A stretch of 64,000 nucleotides of DNA from Sipunculus nudus. Its lineage: Eukaryota; Annelida; Sipuncula; Golfingiida; Sipunculidae. A program made the position numbers and the translations under genes. The notes beneath the pieces were generated by a model that had not been told where the DNA came from, ran no database searches, and worked only from the letters and a program-made list of their open reading frames with translations. How positions within the stretch are numbered: the stretch's first letter is position 1; every line of letters begins with the position of its first letter. The stretch covers positions 52,976,750-53,040,749 of the forward strand of contig CM049318.1 of the NCBI GenBank assembly GCA_026874595.1, in the 5' to 3' direction. Positions 47,101-60,890 of this stretch are shown here, piece after piece.

Positions 47101-47989
47101 GACAGGAAGCGAGTGCTACCGCCCTGTCACGTTGTTCCAAACCGAAAAGGAACTCTGCAGATGTAAATACATAATTTAGGCAATAAAAAAATGGAGGCGG
47201 TTACCTCCATCGTAAACAATCTATAAAAAAATTCGGAAACATTTCGTTTTCTTTTACATGTATAGCCAAAAAATTTAAATATCATGCTTGTCCCCTTATC
47301 TAACATAGGAAATTATAATCAACAACTTGTAATAGGAAAAAATCGCCTTTCCCGCACTGATTTCCGGGAAAAAATTCCTGCCACCCAATTTTTATTGTTA
47401 CCTTATACAGCTTACATAAACGTCTATCGATTCCAAAACAGCACATGGGCTATTTGAGGCATCTTTTCTAACGGGTTGATGTATGCCCCAGTTGACCCTT
47501 ATGGGATATATTATGGGAAGGCTTCTATACAACCTGGACTCTGACGGCGAGGCAGGTGTCTCGGCAGGCTTTATTCACTGACATTACCAAAAGGCTGATA
47601 TAAATTGAACATGCCGTGAGCGATCGGTTGCCATTTACCAAGTATGATATGATGACAGCAAAGTAATCGTGGATATATGGTATGAAAACCGGCGACTAGG
47701 GAAAGGGCATGCCGCATGATATTTTAATATCCTGCCGATTAGTACCGAAAGGCCATAGGCACTTAACACGTTTACCCTGGATAAGTTCTTTCCGACATAT
47801 GAATATTTTATCTGTCCTTCGTTCCATGCTTCCACCGCCTAGGGATAATATGGCTTGCGTATATCCATTATGTTACACCTTGTAAAGGAACATCGAATTT
47901 CAACACTATAAGTCGGAGGGATATTTTGTTGGTCCGTTTATTTTTTTTCTTACTGTTCTTTATTATATTAATTTTATACTATATTAAAG
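47101..47989. other. No recognisable feature
   Basis: AT-rich sequence with no open frame above 70 codons and no repeat recognised. Confidence 0.45.
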
Positions 47990-48022
47990 AGAGAAGGGGG
48001 AGGGGAGAGAGACAGAGACAGG

Positions 48023-48066
<44 letters not shown>

Positions 48067-48174
48067 AAGACAGACAGACAGAAACACACAGTGAGAAATG
48101 GAGAAAGAGGGACAGATAGACAGACAAAAATTAATATTGGATTTAAAAACAGGATTAAAACTTTATTTTAACAG

Positions 48175-48225
<51 letters not shown>
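47990..48225 (+). repeat. (GA)n-rich tract and (TA)n microsatellite
   Basis: GA-rich from 47,990 with a pure run at 48,030-48,062, a 115-bp spacer, then (TA)n at 48,178-48,225. Confidence 0.88.
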
Positions 48226-48229
<4 letters not shown>

Positions 48230-48799
48230 CCGCTGTTACCATATAAAGTTTTTTTTTTCTATCACAATCTGCCTTTGAGGGGAAAAACTAAAGAATAATA
48301 CAGTTATTACACACAACAAATGACAATGCATGGAAAAAAACGCTGCATTTGCACGACACCTCGCAGGCGTATGTCTTCATATATTCTAAAGGTAATTATT
48401 TATTATTTGTAACAGCCGTCACGTCTTGGCGACGAATTATACTTTGCAATTTTCTAATAATTCTTCTCATTCGACATGCTGCATGAATGATCATTTTACG
48501 TCTGTGTGCTATATTCACTAGTACAATACGGCAATTTGGTAACTAATTTAAACCTACGTTCTGCCTTTGTGGTAGACGTGATATGTTATATGTTGTATGA
48601 CTAATAATTACCACCATCCTGGTGCCTACACTGAGTTAATCGCGTTAATTACGTCCTCATGTTAATATCGCAATATACATATAATTCTTGTTTTGCTACC
48701 TAAAATAGTCCTGTAGGCAATAGTCTGTAAGAGCATATATATTCTGTATAGACAGTGTATTTTATTAAGTATAAATTAATTTATGTCAGGATATGGATC

Positions 48800-48872
<73 letters not shown>

Positions 48873-50533
48873 CGACTGAATCGAATAAAGTTAGTTGGGC
48901 AATGCATTATAACATTAAAATTTAATAGGTGAGGTTATACATTAACCTTCGAATACGTTAAACAACGGCTGATAGAACAGAGCTGCCCTGTTAAACAAGC
49001 GCACCTACAGATTCAAGGGCCACTGTTCGGGGCGCTCCACAAAGTGAACAGACAGACTGGCGCCCGCAAATGGGACTATATTTTCTGGTGTGCTTCATAT
49101 TCGCTATGTTAAATATTCGTGATTTTCACTTTTCCATTGTTTTGAAAGGGGGGGGGGGTGTTATTTGATTTACACATACAGTAACTTGCGTTTTGCAAAT
49201 AACCATCGTTATATCACTTGCCTAATATGTACACAAATTCTTGACAATGGCACCAGGAGCTAAAGAAAAATCGAACAGATGAAACATTTTCACACAATAG
49301 TGGCAGATATAAAAAGAATTTATATTATTTAAATAATCAGTCTTACGGGTAAGATCAAATGTATGCTAATATTGAAACTATCGGCACAATATACGTGGAA
49401 TGCCATTGAGGCTACAGAATAAATTACTGTCTACCTTTGGACATGTGGTGTCTTATTTTCGCGAAAAATTCACCTTCGCAAACAAAGCGAATTTGGAACC
49501 CTCGCGTTTAAAGAGACAGCCACAGTATACATGATCATGAAACCCATAAATAATACCACGCTTTACGTAATACGCAAATCTCCTGTCAGGACGCTTACGG
49601 ATCTGGTACTCCAACTAGACACCATTTATCCTTATTACAAAAAAAATATTTAACTGAACAGAGGAATGTGACTTAATGAAATATTACGAAAATGCATTAT
49701 AGAAATTATAAAAGAAACAATGAAATAGGTGCTCCTGTTTATAGCCGAGTCATTTTGAAGACAAACTTTTACACAGGGCAAAACACGTTACAATAGAGAT
49801 TGCTTATTATAAGTATGGACGGGTGTAAAAGATCACTCATTTAAACTCCTTGGTCTAAACTAAAGCTCACAAAGTGCAATAGTTAGATATCATTGTATCG
49901 TCTACATTATCAAAAACAAGAAATGATAAGAATCCAGTCAGAGCTTGACCTGAGGATATCGAAACAAAATGAGTCAATGACTGAAGTATGTAATATTCCC
50001 ACCCATAGACAGACGGACATACAGACGGACTGACAAACCCTTACATAGCCGAGACAATCCATAGTCAAACTCTCAGCAGCAACAGCTGTTTGACAACATA
50101 AGTGTGCTATGTGGAATGTGACTTCGGAGGCTGAGGGAAGTCATTACATATATTGCTGTGTGTATTCGCTGCCATTTTACTGGCTAATAATGTGTTTTGA
50201 CACCAGACGGCGGGCAAGCATACCCTGAAATGTATGGAACAACTGGCAGCCAATCAATATCCTCTATACATAGCGATATATCAACAATAGGAAACTTTGT
50301 ATAAGATTCCCGGCATAAACCGCCTGTTCATTGCGACTGGAATATATTTTTCTGAAGTCTACTAACATGTTAGTCTTTCTTTGCAACCAAACTGAGTTTT
50401 AAACCTCTGACAGATGATTAGGAACCGTATCACAAAGCATGTATTTTAAACATTAAGCTATTTGCCCAAAGTGGTAGAAGATGTATCAATGCAAAAGTAC
50501 TAACCCATTGGCTCAACCAGTCTTACTCAATAA
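48226..50533. other. No gene; contains a (TA)n tract at 48,807-48,869
   Basis: AT-rich sequence with almost no open frames above 60 codons, the longest such stretch in the window. A 10-bp G run lies near 49,150. Confidence 0.5.
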
Positions 50534-50537
50534 ACTA

Positions 50538-51435
50538 TGTTACGGAACCTAATATCAACACATCACGTATGCGTGATGAACATAAATTTTGTAATGGAAA
50601 AAAATAGAATCTGTAACACTAGGCAGCCTGAAATGTCTAGGAAAATGAATAAAGAAATCAGTGTTTTTTTTGTTAACAAATACTTATAATTTATTCTTAA
50701 TACAATCCTAACATTACAATGCACTAAATCAATACAATTTCACAGTATAACAAGAGTACAACAGCAAATCAATACAAGTGTATAAATAAATTGTACAGTA
50801 CCTTGATACCACTACTGTCACAGCGACAACAAGTCCCTTATAACGTACAACTTAGATGAACAGTTCACATGAATCTTCTTGGGAATAACAGTCCAGTTCA
50901 TTCACAAATCAATCCGTTGTAATCCAAAAGTTATTGTTATTATCCCGAAAGCAAACTGAAGACTATACAAGATCCGTCACAAATTTAGGAAAAAATCTAT
51001 AACTGCCGCACTTGTCGGAAAAGGTCCACAACTGAATTACACTCTTCTGTGTCCGCTGGAATATTTCTCTCCTCTCCCCTGGCTCTAAAACACAGCCCCT
51101 TATTTATAATTTTTCACCTAAAGCCGAGAACTTTCCATTTCTCGAACAATCCAAAAAACCCAATAATACACACATTACAGGAAACATCTAGAACAACGAA
51201 TGCTGTGTTTCTACATATCAGGGTTCACACGTGGGCCGGCCCGGCTTGGCCAGGCGAGAAAGCACCAGACTAGCATGACCGCTGTGTTTACACGTTGGCC
51301 GCACCCGGCCAGCTAGAACAAGGAACGCTGTACCTTAACAACGCACAGGGCTTGAGCCAAACACGAATCAGAATGTCAACAGCGCACAATAAAAGAGACA
51401 TTTCATCAGCTCACAATAAAACAGACATCTGTAAC

Positions 51436-51436
<1 letters not shown>
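50538..51436 (-). repeat. Solo LTR of the Gmr1-like family
   Basis: 899 bp, TGTTACGG to TGTAACA, with ACTA on both sides (50,534-50,537 and 51,437-51,440). It is homologous to 25,097-25,841 through most of its length ('cctaat', 'cactaaatcaatacaatt', 'cactcttc', 'gtccgctgg', 'acgaatcagaatg'). It is longer than the LTRs at 25-30 kb and includes a partly duplicated 3' part with two 'cacaataaaa' words. It lies beside a (TA)n tract. Open frames in it are chance. Confidence 0.85.

Positions 51437-51438
<2 letters not shown>

Positions 51439-51485
<47 letters not shown>
51439..51485 (+). repeat. (TA)n microsatellite next to the solo LTR
   Basis: TA run starting within the right target duplication of the solo LTR. 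Confidence 0.88.
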
Positions 51486-51487
<2 letters not shown>

Positions 51488-53120
51488 CAGTAAAAAATGC
51501 ATATACATTGTAGCAATAATAATCAGATCAATTAATTTTTTAGAGATGATGATTACTGAGACGGACTTAAAGTAACAATTTAATTATAGATGCAATTAAT
51601 TTCCTTTATTGTGTCAATTAGTGTAAATATAAGAATATAAGAGCAAGAAACAAATTGATTAAATTAATCAGAGTTAGTTTAATTTACAATTAAACAAGGA
51701 GTGCCAGTTTTATGACAGAAAAGTGCATTAATTTACGACATCAACCGGCATTTTTTTAAAGATAACTTTCTATTGGTTAGGTGAAACGGGCAAGTTATAA
51801 AAAAATCTACTGAATGGGCAAACATCTATGTTGTGTCGCGTTTAACGACATCAGTTATAATTAATTAGTCTCGTTTTGAAAAGAGCGCCATATCTTCCGT
51901 AGCAAACCACATAGTCAAGTAGACTCGCTCGCTGCTCATAAAAAGTGATGCCGTTAAGGTGTAGTTAAACTTTCAGGAAAAAGCCGGACAGTATTAGGTT
52001 GGCTTCTTCAGCTGCTGTTCAGCAATGTTGCTGTCAGATTTGAGCAAGCACCTGCCTTCCCCGTCCGGTAAAAGCTGTCTATATGGGAAGCCAATTAAAG
52101 ACAGACTGACAGTCGCTGGGAGACGCCAGAGACCCAGCATTGGCGCTCTGAGGTAGCGTTAATTCTTATACGGACATATATTGCAGTGGATGCCCGCTCA
52201 TGTTTACGACAAGTTTTATATATCCCGGTCAGTAAATGCCACTTGGGATTATGTGCCTGTTTATCTTGTGCAGTCTGAAATAAACCATGCTTTTATTCTA
52301 CCTTATATTTCCGTTATTTGGTATGCGTTCATCCCCGTTCGTGTGTGTTTGTGTGCGTGCATGTTCATAACATAAATCACGCAAACATAAACAGAATGTC
52401 AGGACATTTCGGAAATGGACCAATGAACAATCGATTACATTTTTGTTTGGATCGGCAAATGATCCGAATCGAGGAACGTCCTGAAGCAATATTCACAGAA
52501 TGAAGTCACTAATGCACGAATGAACCGGAAATATGGGCCGAATAAGTGAATGCAAAAACGGATTTAGGAGCTTCCAAGAATAAGGACCTCCACTTTTTAC
52601 GGAGGCATGCATTCCTTATAATGCAGTTTTCTAATTATAATATAAGTTCATCCCTCTTTATTCTACCAAGTAAAATTTAGGCAATACGTTATATTATGTA
52701 TATTATGTATGTTACATTGACTTGTATAATGTTATATGTGATAATGTTATATTTTATCTTATTATTATTAACATATTTTGTTATATTTTATTAACAAATA
52801 TTATATTTATCATATAATTTTATGTTTTTTTGCAATATTAAATTATAACAACAGCTATATAATTATGAGCAATTAATTTCGCCGAATGATAACGTGAGGA
52901 ATAAGTTAACTTATTGATCCCCCTTCCTGAAACTTCGAGAAAGTATAACTTCATTATTATCTGGGGATGATTAACCACCCCGTCGATTTGTAGAACATCT
53001 ATTGCATCATTCTGGTGTATAAACACTATTAAACAGGGCCCATCCCATTTTAGACGCGTGCACGTGGCACCACACTGTTTTGAATATGTTGCATGCTCTT
53101 CTTTCGTTCTTAAAAAACGT
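51486..53120. other. No recognisable gene
   Basis: AT-rich, including a TTATAT-rich stretch at 52,690-52,830. No motif recognised in the short open frames. Confidence 0.45.
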
Positions 53121-53121
53121 G

Positions 53122-53127
<6 letters not shown>

Positions 53128-53174
<47 letters not shown>

Positions 53175-53195
53175 ATTTCTCCCTCCCTCCCTACC

Positions 53196-53262
<67 letters not shown>
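53128..53262 (+). repeat. (CT)n-(TA)n compound microsatellite
   Basis: CT run to 53,172, a 33-bp pyrimidine-rich spacer, then TA at 53,206-53,262. This is the same layout as in the array units but in unrelated flanking DNA. Confidence 0.9.
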
Positions 53263-53265
<3 letters not shown>

Positions 53266-53652
53266 ACCCAAGCAGTGCCGCAGCTGTCCCGCCTCAAAAC
53301 CCGGAATAAAAGCTTGAATCAACACTGCATGGTCATATTTAGAAGTTTTCCCGTAATTTTTTTCATGTCTCCCTGGAATATCTATGATGAAATTTAGCTA
53401 CAGCGGGAACCATCAAAGGTGACTTCAATTTCACACGGTGATCAATAATCTGTATTTTAATTATCATTGTTTATATAATTTTCTCATCAGACTTTTATGA
53501 AACAAACTTCAACAGATCCAATGTACTACTTCCACATTTTATTTCTTTCATCATCGAGAGAATTGTATCACTTTATATTTATTTTGTGTGTGATATACAA
53601 GATGTACATGGACCCTGTACATATATACTGTATATGTACTACTATATACGCC

Positions 53653-55113
53653 CAAGCAAGAGCCCTGCGCGGGCCGGAATTTAGAGCCCGCACCCGCCCC
53701 GCAAAATAAACCCAAGGCCCGCAACCGCACAGCCCCGCAGTTGTTAAAACCCGCCCCGCACCTCCCCGCACTTACAAAAAATAAATCGACCCGCACCCGC
53801 CCCGCACATTTAGCTTTCAGCCCGCATCCGCCCCGCCCCGCATTTTTACCAAAAGTCAACCCGCATTCAACCCGCAAATAAACATAAGACATGATAAGAG
53901 ACAACCAGAAAGGTAGCCAACTAAAATATATGATTAATTTTTATATTTTTTCATAATGCATGGAAGACCACCTTCTGTGAGTACATACCATGTTTTGCTG
54001 ATGGTATGACATTTCCAGTTTTTTTTTCACTTGTATTTTATTTTTATTTTAAATATAAAAATACAGTTATTTACCGTAATATAAGTGGAAATGTCAGTAA
54101 CTGGGACACACTAATCAAATATTGCCTTTGTGTCCCCTTTAAATATTTAAAGTAATTATAAATTCAATATATTCATATAATTAGCTAACAATATATAATT
54201 AAAGTTTAAAAATATTTTCTATGCATATGCTGCCATAAGGAAACAAAATAAAACTCAAGCATAAAGCAATCATTTTCTATCAAGTTTGTATGCCTAGAGT
54301 TACACTACTAGCTAGTCACTAGCTGCACTACCATGAGACAGTACTTGCTCAACACAGTTCACACCTTTTATTTGACAAAGACTTCGATCCTGTTCAGTGA
54401 TGATCAGCTAATTAGCTGAGATGGAAGGCTGTGGTACTGCAGAGGGAGTCAGCTCTAGGTCATGGTTGTGTACACAAGAGTAGATATCAAATGAGTGCCA
54501 TGTTCGTTATCTCATTCTGCTTTGTCCTTATAAAGACACCTCTAAACTAACCAGTGTTTATTGGCTCATCCATGATTAGCACACCTCAGTCTTAAAGCTA
54601 TATCCAGCTGGTGACAGAGCCATATGCACCCATGCTGTGACTATTATAATATCACAGGCATAATCCTGGTGCTCTGCCCTCAGCCATGTTACGTAATATC
54701 TGAGACTGGCCACATGTATAGGCCTACAGTGCTGAACATTCTATGATTATGCAACGCTATTTCCAGGTACATATGTGAAATATTCTGAAAAGTGGTCTCT
54801 TCAAAGATGAATCTTTCTCAAAACTGAGAGAATTTATATTTCACAAGTGCAATATATAATAATGTAGTTATTAAGAAATTTTAATAACCGAAGGAACATA
54901 AACAGACCTGCAGTTTTTACATTTAAGATAATTTGATCATCTTCTTGCTACATAACCATGTTTTCGGCCCGCAGAAACCCGCACTAAAATTTCATTTAAC
55001 CCGCCCCGCCCCGCATATCCCACCTTTTAGCCCGCACCCGCCCCGCCCCGCAGGGAATTTTTTATGGCCCGCCCCGCCCCACGCGGGGCGGGTTTTGGTT
55101 CGCGCAGGGTTCT
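53653..55113. mobile_element. hAT-like element with GC-rich CCCGC combs at both ends
   Basis: Inverted ends share AGARCCCTGCGCGRRCC. Inside each end are many CCCGC/CCCGCCCCGC words (53,680-53,875 and 54,966-55,095), separated by a 1.1-kb AT-rich centre without open frames. Flanks TATACGCC (53,645-53,652) and TATACGCA (55,114-55,121) match at 7 of 8 bases. The left TIR starts a few bases inside, so the exact left end is uncertain. Open frames over the combs are artefacts. Confidence 0.68.
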
Positions 55114-55121
55114 TATACGCA

Positions 55122-55857
55122 CGTCCACGAACATATGTGCATCAGAACAACGACTGATCTGCATCATATTTATTTTTTTTATCTACCTTATGGTCCATAA
55201 TTATAATAATTATAATACACATATATTTGATGTGCCATAAGATCTTACCTTCCCTAAACAAAAATCATGTCAGGGCGCCTTTTTTGATTAAAAATATTTT
55301 TCTTCAAGTTGTACTTGGTTTTGAATCAGGCAGCTTGGGACTTGGTACAACATGAATGATAGAATAAGGGCTTGCTGTGATTCCAAATGGGTTAATGGAG
55401 CATTTAAAGGTCTGTGCTTCAAATTATGAATGAACCAAGACAGCAGAATTCCATTACGTTTTCAACAGGAGCTACCGGTTACTGGTGTAGCGGGCAATGT
55501 TAATCGAATTCCCCGGAACACGGGCTTTCATACGACATCCGAAAATCTGTCACGTCAACTTTCAAGATGGTGGTTCCTGTGTCAGCGTAATCACATGAAT
55601 CATGTGATTGATGGGGGATGAACTACTCACAATCTTTTGTGTTTTAAAAGTAAGAATGCATGATCTATTTCAACTCACATATTCCCAATGTAATTTATAT
55701 GCATTTACATGTATGTATCTTTTACATGTATATGTTACGATGAGGGTATGAGCAACCCACTTTTTGTTATTAATTAATAGTAATATTAATAGAAGCAAAG
55801 TAAAAGTAATAGAAATAGGAATAGATGAAAAACTGTTGTTACAGTAAGATTTTATAC

Positions 55858-55860
<3 letters not shown>
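55122..55860. other. No recognisable feature
   Basis: AT-rich sequence with no open frame above 65 codons of interest. Confidence 0.45.

Positions 55861-55861
<1 letters not shown>

Positions 55862-55915
<54 letters not shown>
55862..55915 (+). repeat. (TA)n microsatellite
   Basis: About 27 TA units. It begins the 168-codon plus-strand frame, which then runs into the minisatellite and is not a gene. Confidence 0.9.
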
Positions 55916-55918
<3 letters not shown>

Positions 55919-55984
55919 CGGAACCAATTATCAATATAGAAATAAACCCATCAGCCTCTATAGAAAACAATCGACGGTGTTGTA

Positions 55985-56310
55985 TTTTCTTCTTCCCGTT
56001 TTTTTTTCTTTTCCTTCTATATGGTTTTTCTTCTATCCATGTTTTTCTTTTTAATGCCTTTGAATCCATGTTTTTCTTCTTTATGCGTTTTTCTTCAATT
56101 CATGTTTTTTCTCTTAACCGTTTTTTTTTCTTCTATCCGTGTTTTTCTTTTATCCGTGTGGTCCTCTGTATGTGGTTTTCCTCTCTATGTGCATTTTCTT
56201 TTATCCGCGTGTTTCTTCTTAGGTATTTTTTCTTCTATATATGTGTTTTTCTTCTATGCGTTATTTTATTCTATTCGTGTGTTTCTTCTATATGTATTTT
56301 TATTTGGACA
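55985..56310 (+). repeat. Imperfect minisatellite of tttttcttctatccgtg type
   Basis: About a dozen diverged copies, roughly 24-30 bp each, of a T-rich word with 'cttctatccgtg' or 'cttctatatgtg'. It gives Phe/Ser/Val-rich frames on the plus strand, which look like a membrane protein but are repeat translations. Confidence 0.75.
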
Positions 56311-57900
56311 TTGACCTTTCTTCATGGATGACTGATGACTGATGAGCCCCTTACTTTATTTTTATCTTGACTTAATATTCAAGGTCATCACCTTTTTAGC
56401 CTATTATCGCCAGGGGGAGGACTCTTACGCAAAAGCCACCTTCAGTGTTGGTCGCTGAAGAATATGCAGAAGCAGCTTGCCAGTCAACGGACTCGTCTTC
56501 TCTTAAATATTATATATCTTATATATTATAAACGACTTCTGAGTCTTATATTCACGGCTATCCGAGAAAGCTTGAACAATTTTTATATTACTTTAACTTT
56601 ACTGTGTTTCCTTTACAGTCATTTACTAATAACATAGACTCGTGACATTTGTAAAGCACAAAATATCCCCAAGTGTGTGGACAACCTTGGGTAGTCCAAC
56701 TTTCAAAGAGGATCAAATAGCGTTCTAAAGCAAAGCAAAGTGTCTGTTCTCAAAATGTTGTGCTGATTCCGGGGTAACTGTGCTTTTAGTTTATTTAATC
56801 TTACATGTCGAGCTGTTCTTTTCTCATTTCTGGACGGCCGGACGGTTTTGAGACGAACATATGTGTCACCTGGGAGTCCAGGCGTGCCAAGGCAATGACT
56901 GTAACGGGACCATTCGACATATACACGGGACATTGAGCTTGAATGATCACATTTGGTGTGGATTATCGCTCCATCAAGTCTGGAGTTAGCCAAGCAAAGT
57001 TTCACTGATTGATTTGTCAATAAAGACTCTCACCCAGGATAAAAGCAAATATCTTTGCAACATAGGGGCCGTATGTTAAGATTTCATGCAACCTCCATTA
57101 CACGTTGCTCCTGGTAATCGAAATTTGATTTTAAATTGCCCCCGGAAATGACCTGAATTTGAATTCAGGTTACCCGAGCACTTTTGAGATTAAACTCTTC
57201 GCTGATTCAGCTAAATCATAAATATCCCATACCTTTCACTCAAGGACCTGTTATTGCATAAAGCGTACGGAGAATTTAATGATGACTTCAATATATGTGA
57301 AAAAAGCGCAACATTTTATGATATGGTTGAATATACCGATATACAAAGATTAAGATATACAAAGATTTAACCTCATTTAAGAAATCCAGATAATTAATAC
57401 ATGAATTCAACATATTGTAAAATACAATAATTTTGAACAAATACACTTAAAGAATCAAATGTGTTCATGGATCAGCCTGAAATAGCAAAGGAAAGAATGG
57501 TATCGTTGGAATTCAATCGACTAATCGGCTATAATTATGTATTTATATATATATATATATTCTTCAGGGAGAAATAACATAGCTATGATTAAATGAATAA
57601 CTGCTCTTACCACCAGCTACTGTTATATTTGTTTTGCCAAGGAATACTTGGCAGTTTTAAAAAGCTCTTCATAATAATATCTTTATGCAGTTGATAACTG
57701 ATTTGTTGTAAATGTTTTACACGGGAAACATATGTTCTTGTAGCCGCTTTTATAGGAACACGGGAGGCGAAGAGATTTGATTTTCCATCTGTTTTAAGTT
57801 ACCTGTATATATCAAAGCCATAGTCCATCGGCATATCTTAATGCTGCACTTATATAAGTAGTGTCCGTCTATATGTGGTGGATGTTCATGGAAAGACTAC
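56311..57900. other. No recognised gene; one 105-codon open frame
   Basis: A minus-strand frame at 56,703-57,020 has mixed composition and no low complexity, but I see no motif and rate it as probably chance. The rest is AT-rich. Confidence 0.35.
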
Positions 57901-57901
57901 C

Positions 57902-57948
<47 letters not shown>

Positions 57949-57962
57949 CCTCTCTCTCTCTT
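57901..57962 (+). repeat. Poly-C and (CT)n microsatellite
   Basis: C run at 57,901-57,912, then CT run to 57,962. Confidence 0.88.
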
Positions 57963-58693
57963 TAATATCACTCATACGTAATAAAGCAACAAGGTTATCT
58001 AACTCTATCTAACTCTACAAGCAGAAACGATTGAGGCATGCAACTCGGTTAGGTACAAAAAATCTGTCTCGCTTGTCTTTAGATCTGGCTACGCGTGTAC
58101 GTGACAGGAGAGGGAAACCAAATATTTGATAAAAGTAAGTTGGATAATATTAGTATTTATTTCAGGCAATTTTCGTAACCGGGTAAACCTTAAATGCTAA
58201 TTAAGTAAACCATGGGATGAGCGTACCGTGGGCCTGACGACAAGTCGTCTAGACGACGCAAAATACAGTAAGAACGCTCGGGCTAAACTACAGCTAAATC
58301 CTGAATAACGGGCCACTGTTACTTAGTCTAAAAGGATTCATTCGCGTAACGCATCCGACCAGCTACAAAGGGTTCGGTTAGAATCGTGAAAATGTCTGTA
58401 TTTTGTTCGTTCAGAAAGCTTTTCCAGCTTATACTGTGCGGTTTTAAGTTTGTCAAGCAAGGGTATACATTTTGGATTATAGGCGTTTATCAGAAACTTA
58501 GACATAAATCATTAATAAATATTGCGGCTGCGCGTATATATTATGCGTTGTTCAGACAGAAAGAAAGAAAATTAAATATAACAAAATAAATCTTTGAACG
58601 TGGACTGTAAGGATATTTATAGATACCTAGTGAATCCCACATACCGATGAAAGATGGCTTTATTTACAATTGTGCTACATCCAGTGAAAGATA
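57963..58693. other. No recognisable feature
   Basis: AT-rich sequence with one 67-codon frame (58,386-58,589) that has no motif. Confidence 0.45.
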
Positions 58694-59134
58694 CTCAAAA
58701 GCAAACTAAAGTCTATATAAAATCTGTTACAAATTTCAAGAAGATCTATAACTGCTACAATTATCGGAAAGGTCCACAAACTGACTCACACTCTTCCGTG
58801 TACGCTGGAATATTTCTCTTTCCTCCCTTTGGTTCTAAAACACAGCCCCTATTTATAACTTTTTTATCCGAAAATTCCATAAACTTTTTTTCACGAACAA
58901 CCGAAAGAACCCAACAATACATAAAACATACGCCTAGAGAACATTACAAGACACGCGCTCATAGAGCGCGACCAGCCCAGAAATTTCCAGATTAGCATGA
59001 GCCCTGTGTTTCTACACGTCAGACCCCTCACGTGGGCTGGCCCGGCTCGCGCGTCTCCCATGGCAACGGACAATGCTAGCGCTACACAGACACATGCAAG
59101 ACTGCTGCACACAATAAAAGGGACACCTGTAACA
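58694..59134 (-). repeat. Truncated LTR of the Gmr1-like family
   Basis: It matches the second half of the solo LTR ('aaaagcaaact', 'cactcttccgtgt', 'cacgtgggc', 'acacaataaaa') and ends CTGTAACA at 59,134. The left part is missing and no target duplication can be called. Confidence 0.75.
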
Positions 59135-59737
59135 GACGTCATAGTTACCGTACCAAACACCAGTCTTATTCATTCTGGACAAGTGCACGTATGAGCCTGC
59201 TGAGTGGGAAAAGAAAGGTATCAGAGTATTTGACACTGAAAAATAATTGTTTAGCCCATGTTTGGCATAACCTTTTTTTTTATAAATACCGATAGGCCTA
59301 CAGATTGTAATATTTTGAACTTTGAATGAAACTACAGCTGTCAGACGTGAACATGTAATTTAATTTGATACGTCTGGATATTTATTCGTCAGTGCTTGCA
59401 AATCAGTCTGTACTGAGCGAAACAATGTAGGCTAAGGCGGCTTATATACAATAATTCTGCAACTGAATAGATAATTTATGACAATTTCTCATTATTATGC
59501 CCTCCTTGTTCAAAACTAAATATGTTAATTGCAGTACGTTTTAATAAGATCTAAACTAAGCGGTTTGCATACAATCTCGTATATAGGTCTACATTAACAT
59601 ATAGGCTATCTAAAAAATAGATGGAAGATTTATTTCATTTAGATCAACAGCCAAAAAAAACCATTGTTTACAGTCAAAAGGGTTTGTTCCTAGCCATAGC
59701 TGGAATGGAAGAATACCAAAGAGTTCTGCTCAGGCCA
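59135..59737. other. No recognisable feature
   Basis: AT-rich sequence between the truncated LTR and the candidate MITE. Nothing identified. Confidence 0.45.
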
Positions 59738-60166
59738 ATTTGGCACCGAATCGCCAAGATGCTGAAATGGTGGCGATTCGTAGCCAATCAAACTGTCGTG
59801 TTAAATCCATTAGGACGATATTGCTCGACAGGAGTACGTACGAAATGCTACGATAGTGACACGATGACAGCACGATATGACACGAGACTTTAAAAAATGT
59901 TCACGACACCGTTGCGGCGTCCAGGAAACTGGTGCGATACCTCCACGACTGGGCTATGGCTTTTGGACAACGCCCCTACGAAGGGACTTTACATGTTGAG
60001 CGTTTAAAAAAAAGCGCCACGAGTAATGAGTGCTTCAGACATAGCTACGAAGATCGCCGACTGTTCAAGACATCATTTACGACCCTCCCCCCTCCCCCCC
60101 CCCCCCGGTCGCCCTGACTTCCTCACGCATTATTATGGTGTCAGTTCGTGGTGATTTGGCGCCAAC
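59738..60166. mobile_element. Candidate MITE with TTGGCRCCRAATCRCCA ends
   Basis: The left end TTGGCACCGAATCGCCA (from 59,740) and right end (inverted, ending 60,164) match at all but three of 17 positions. The interior again has scattered acgac/cgaca words and ends near a poly-C run (60,086-60,106). No target duplication was identified. Confidence 0.45.
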
Positions 60167-60775
60167 TGCGTCAAAGTGGGAAGGGGGCATTCGTGGATAC
60201 AATGTTTCATGTATAGCCTACTTGTCAACATTGGCACCTAAAATGAACAACTCGGGTGAACCGTCACACACCTCAAAACACTCTTGTGTATCTGTGATGT
60301 AGGCCTGTTTCAGTAAACCTTACATTTTCGGTATATAAATGATTTGATTTCCATAATAAAGTTAGTCAGATTTATTTCACAATTTAACTCAGTCGAAGAA
60401 AACGTAGAGCAGGTTATTTTCAGTCTTGTGTCTTGTGGTTCTAGACTTGTTAACTAATAAGCCCATGACATGACACAATGTCGAAAGCCATTCAACATCT
60501 CATCATTCCCCCTTAATTAATATAGCCTAATTGTGTAAATTGTGATTTTGTAAATTCATAGGTACGGTGTAGCCCTTAATCCCTCTATATTTATAACTAT
60601 CAGTGTTTGTATACAGTTTTATCAAATTTGAATAATATTCATCTAAATTTACTATCTAAATTATACCGGTACCTGCAAATATGCTTCATATGAAAACGGA
60701 GACAACCGTACACCAACAGTTGGCCTCAGAGTAGAAAACAATCATTTTATTCCATTAGTGTTATTACATTATTAA
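60167..60775. other. No recognisable feature
   Basis: AT-rich sequence before the miniature LTR element. Nothing identified. Confidence 0.45.
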
Positions 60776-60836
60776 TTATTATTACGGGGTAACATAAAAG
60801 CGGACCGAACTGTCCCGCTAGTGAAGCTTGCTTTTC

Positions 60837-60890
60837 TAGCGAAGCGGTTGGAACGCCGGACATGTGCGCCACCGACATGGGTTCGAAACC
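60837..60890 (+). promoter_or_regulatory. Pol III A and B boxes inside the TRIM LTR
   Basis: TAGCGAAGCGG fits the A-box consensus TRGYNNARNGG at every position, and GGTTCGAAACC fits the B box. The 32-bp gap is normal for a type 2 internal promoter. A complete tRNA cloverleaf does not form because the 5' acceptor strand does not pair with the 3' one, so it is a promoter module and not a tRNA gene. Confidence 0.75.

Noticed and set aside
53551-53904. 117-codon Gly/Cys-rich minus-strand frame
   Set aside because: It reads the CCCGC comb of the hAT-like element, not a cysteine-rich gene.
55825-56331. 168-codon frame resembling a multi-pass membrane protein
   Set aside because: It starts in (TA)n and continues through a T-rich minisatellite. 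The hydrophobic pattern comes from TTT/TTC/CTT codons of the repeat.
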